Source: Candidatus Saccharimonadota bacterium
Lineage (GTDB): Bacteria > Patescibacteriota > Saccharimonadia > Saccharimonadales > Saccharimonadaceae
NCBI GenBank assembly: GCA_002861585.1
Contig: PJQJ01000014.1
Location: forward strand, 28,107-33,374
DNA length: 5,268 nucleotides
Reading direction: 5' to 3'
Under the pieces are notes generated by a model that was not told where the DNA came from, made no database searches, and was given only the letters and a program-made list of their open reading frames with translations. Both the position numbers and the translations under genes were made by a program. Positions 4,921 through 5,268 of the stretch are shown here, in pieces; the stretch's first letter is position 1, and the number at the start of each line of letters is the position of its first letter.

Positions 4921-5268
4921 ATGAGGGGTAAAAACACAATAATCATCAATGGTCGGGCTTATGATGCCGTTACCGGACAGCCAGCACGTATCGATTCGCT
5001 AACACCAGCGTCTCAGGCTGCATCCGCAACGTCAAAACCTGTCTTATCGCAGGCGAAAGGTATCATTAGCGATTTCGGGCTAACTGCTCGACGCTCAACA
5101 GCGCCAAAACGAGTCGTGACCGGACGAAGCAGCGCTCCTGCTAGTCAGCCTCGTACACTTAATACTGCCCATGCAGTGCATGCAAAGCCGCAGCGATCTA
5201 AGACTCTCCGCCGGCAAGCAATTAAACGTCCGGATGCTTTTGTAGCGCCAAAGCAAGTGCAGGAAGCT
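4921..5268 (+). CDS. Basic hypothetical protein with INGRAYDAVTG N-terminal motif (3' end outside window)
   Basis: The frame is open from ATG 4921 to the right edge: 116 codons without a stop, so this is the N-terminal part of a longer protein. It starts MRGKNTIIINGRAYDAVTGQ. It then becomes rich in Ala, Ser, Thr, Pro, Lys and Arg, with little hydrophobic content and probably disordered. A second motif-like segment lies at residues 85-104 (AVHAKPQRSKT, then LRRQAIKRP). I recall this combination, an 'INGxxYDAxTG' start followed by a 'QxSxTLxRRxxKxP' segment, from Saccharibacteria proteins. The recollection cannot be checked here, and no function follows from it. A membrane helix could follow beyond the window. 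AAAAGGG ends one base before the ATG, closer than usual for a Shine-Dalgarno, so the start is reasonable but not certain. The gene is divergent from the PEGA protein gene across 142 bp. Confidence 0.78.
   Translation, partial: MRGKNTIIINGRAYDAVTGQPARIDSLTPASQAASATSKPVLSQAKGIISDFGLTARRSTAPKRVVTGRSSAPASQPRTLNTAHAVHAKPQRSKTLRRQAIKRPDAFVAPKQVQEA

Noticed and set aside
1..5268. Recoded stop codons (UGA as glycine or tryptophan), as in some CPR lineages.
   Set aside because: All genes end at plausible places with TAA or TAG and none needs an in-frame TGA. There is no evidence of recoding.

Overview
The window most resembles the genome of a Patescibacteria/CPR bacterium, probably Saccharibacteria (TM7). 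This is inferred from gene content and protein style, not from a marker gene. The clues are a membrane-anchored sortase with a long Gln/Tyr-rich cytoplasmic leader, a PEGA-domain membrane protein with a beta-propeller-like ectodomain, and a basic protein that opens with an 'INGRAYDAVTG' motif. The leucine tRNA (CAA) encodes its own CCA end. All reading frames are consistent with the standard bacterial code. Genes fill almost all of the window, and no intergenic gap exceeds about 190 bp.

Layout, left to right. (1) Positions 1-168 hold the C-terminal end of an MTH1-like Nudix 8-oxo-dGTP diphosphatase. Five bases later comes a 262-aa protein with the ribokinase-like fold of ADP-dependent NAD(P)HX dehydratase, but without that family's catalytic GTGD signature. 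(2) Positions 1009-1872 encode a 287-aa protein I do not recognise; it has a possible PD-(D/E)XK-like D...QxK core. (3) A 14-bp inverted repeat at 1873-1909 separates this gene from a convergent tRNA-Leu(CAA) on the minus strand, and could terminate both. (4) A 58-bp gap holds a promoter for the rightward sortase gene (2056-3327). Its -10 box lies in a palindrome that also gives a -10 box facing the tRNA. (5) The sortase gene ends 8 bp from the end of a convergent PEGA/beta-propeller membrane protein gene (4778-3336, minus). (6) A 142-bp divergent intergenic region leads to a rightward gene at 4921 that runs off the window.

The left pair looks like damage-control functions: nucleotide-pool sanitation, and a fold otherwise used for nicotinamide-cofactor repair. 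The right half is cell-envelope biology: a sortase for surface-protein processing and a probable surface-exposed beta-propeller. I see no mobile element, CRISPR array, phage gene or clear new multi-gene system. The best leads are the catalytically degenerate dehydratase relative beside the Nudix gene, the unrecognised D...QxK protein, and the periodic aromatic segment in the sortase cytoplasmic leader.
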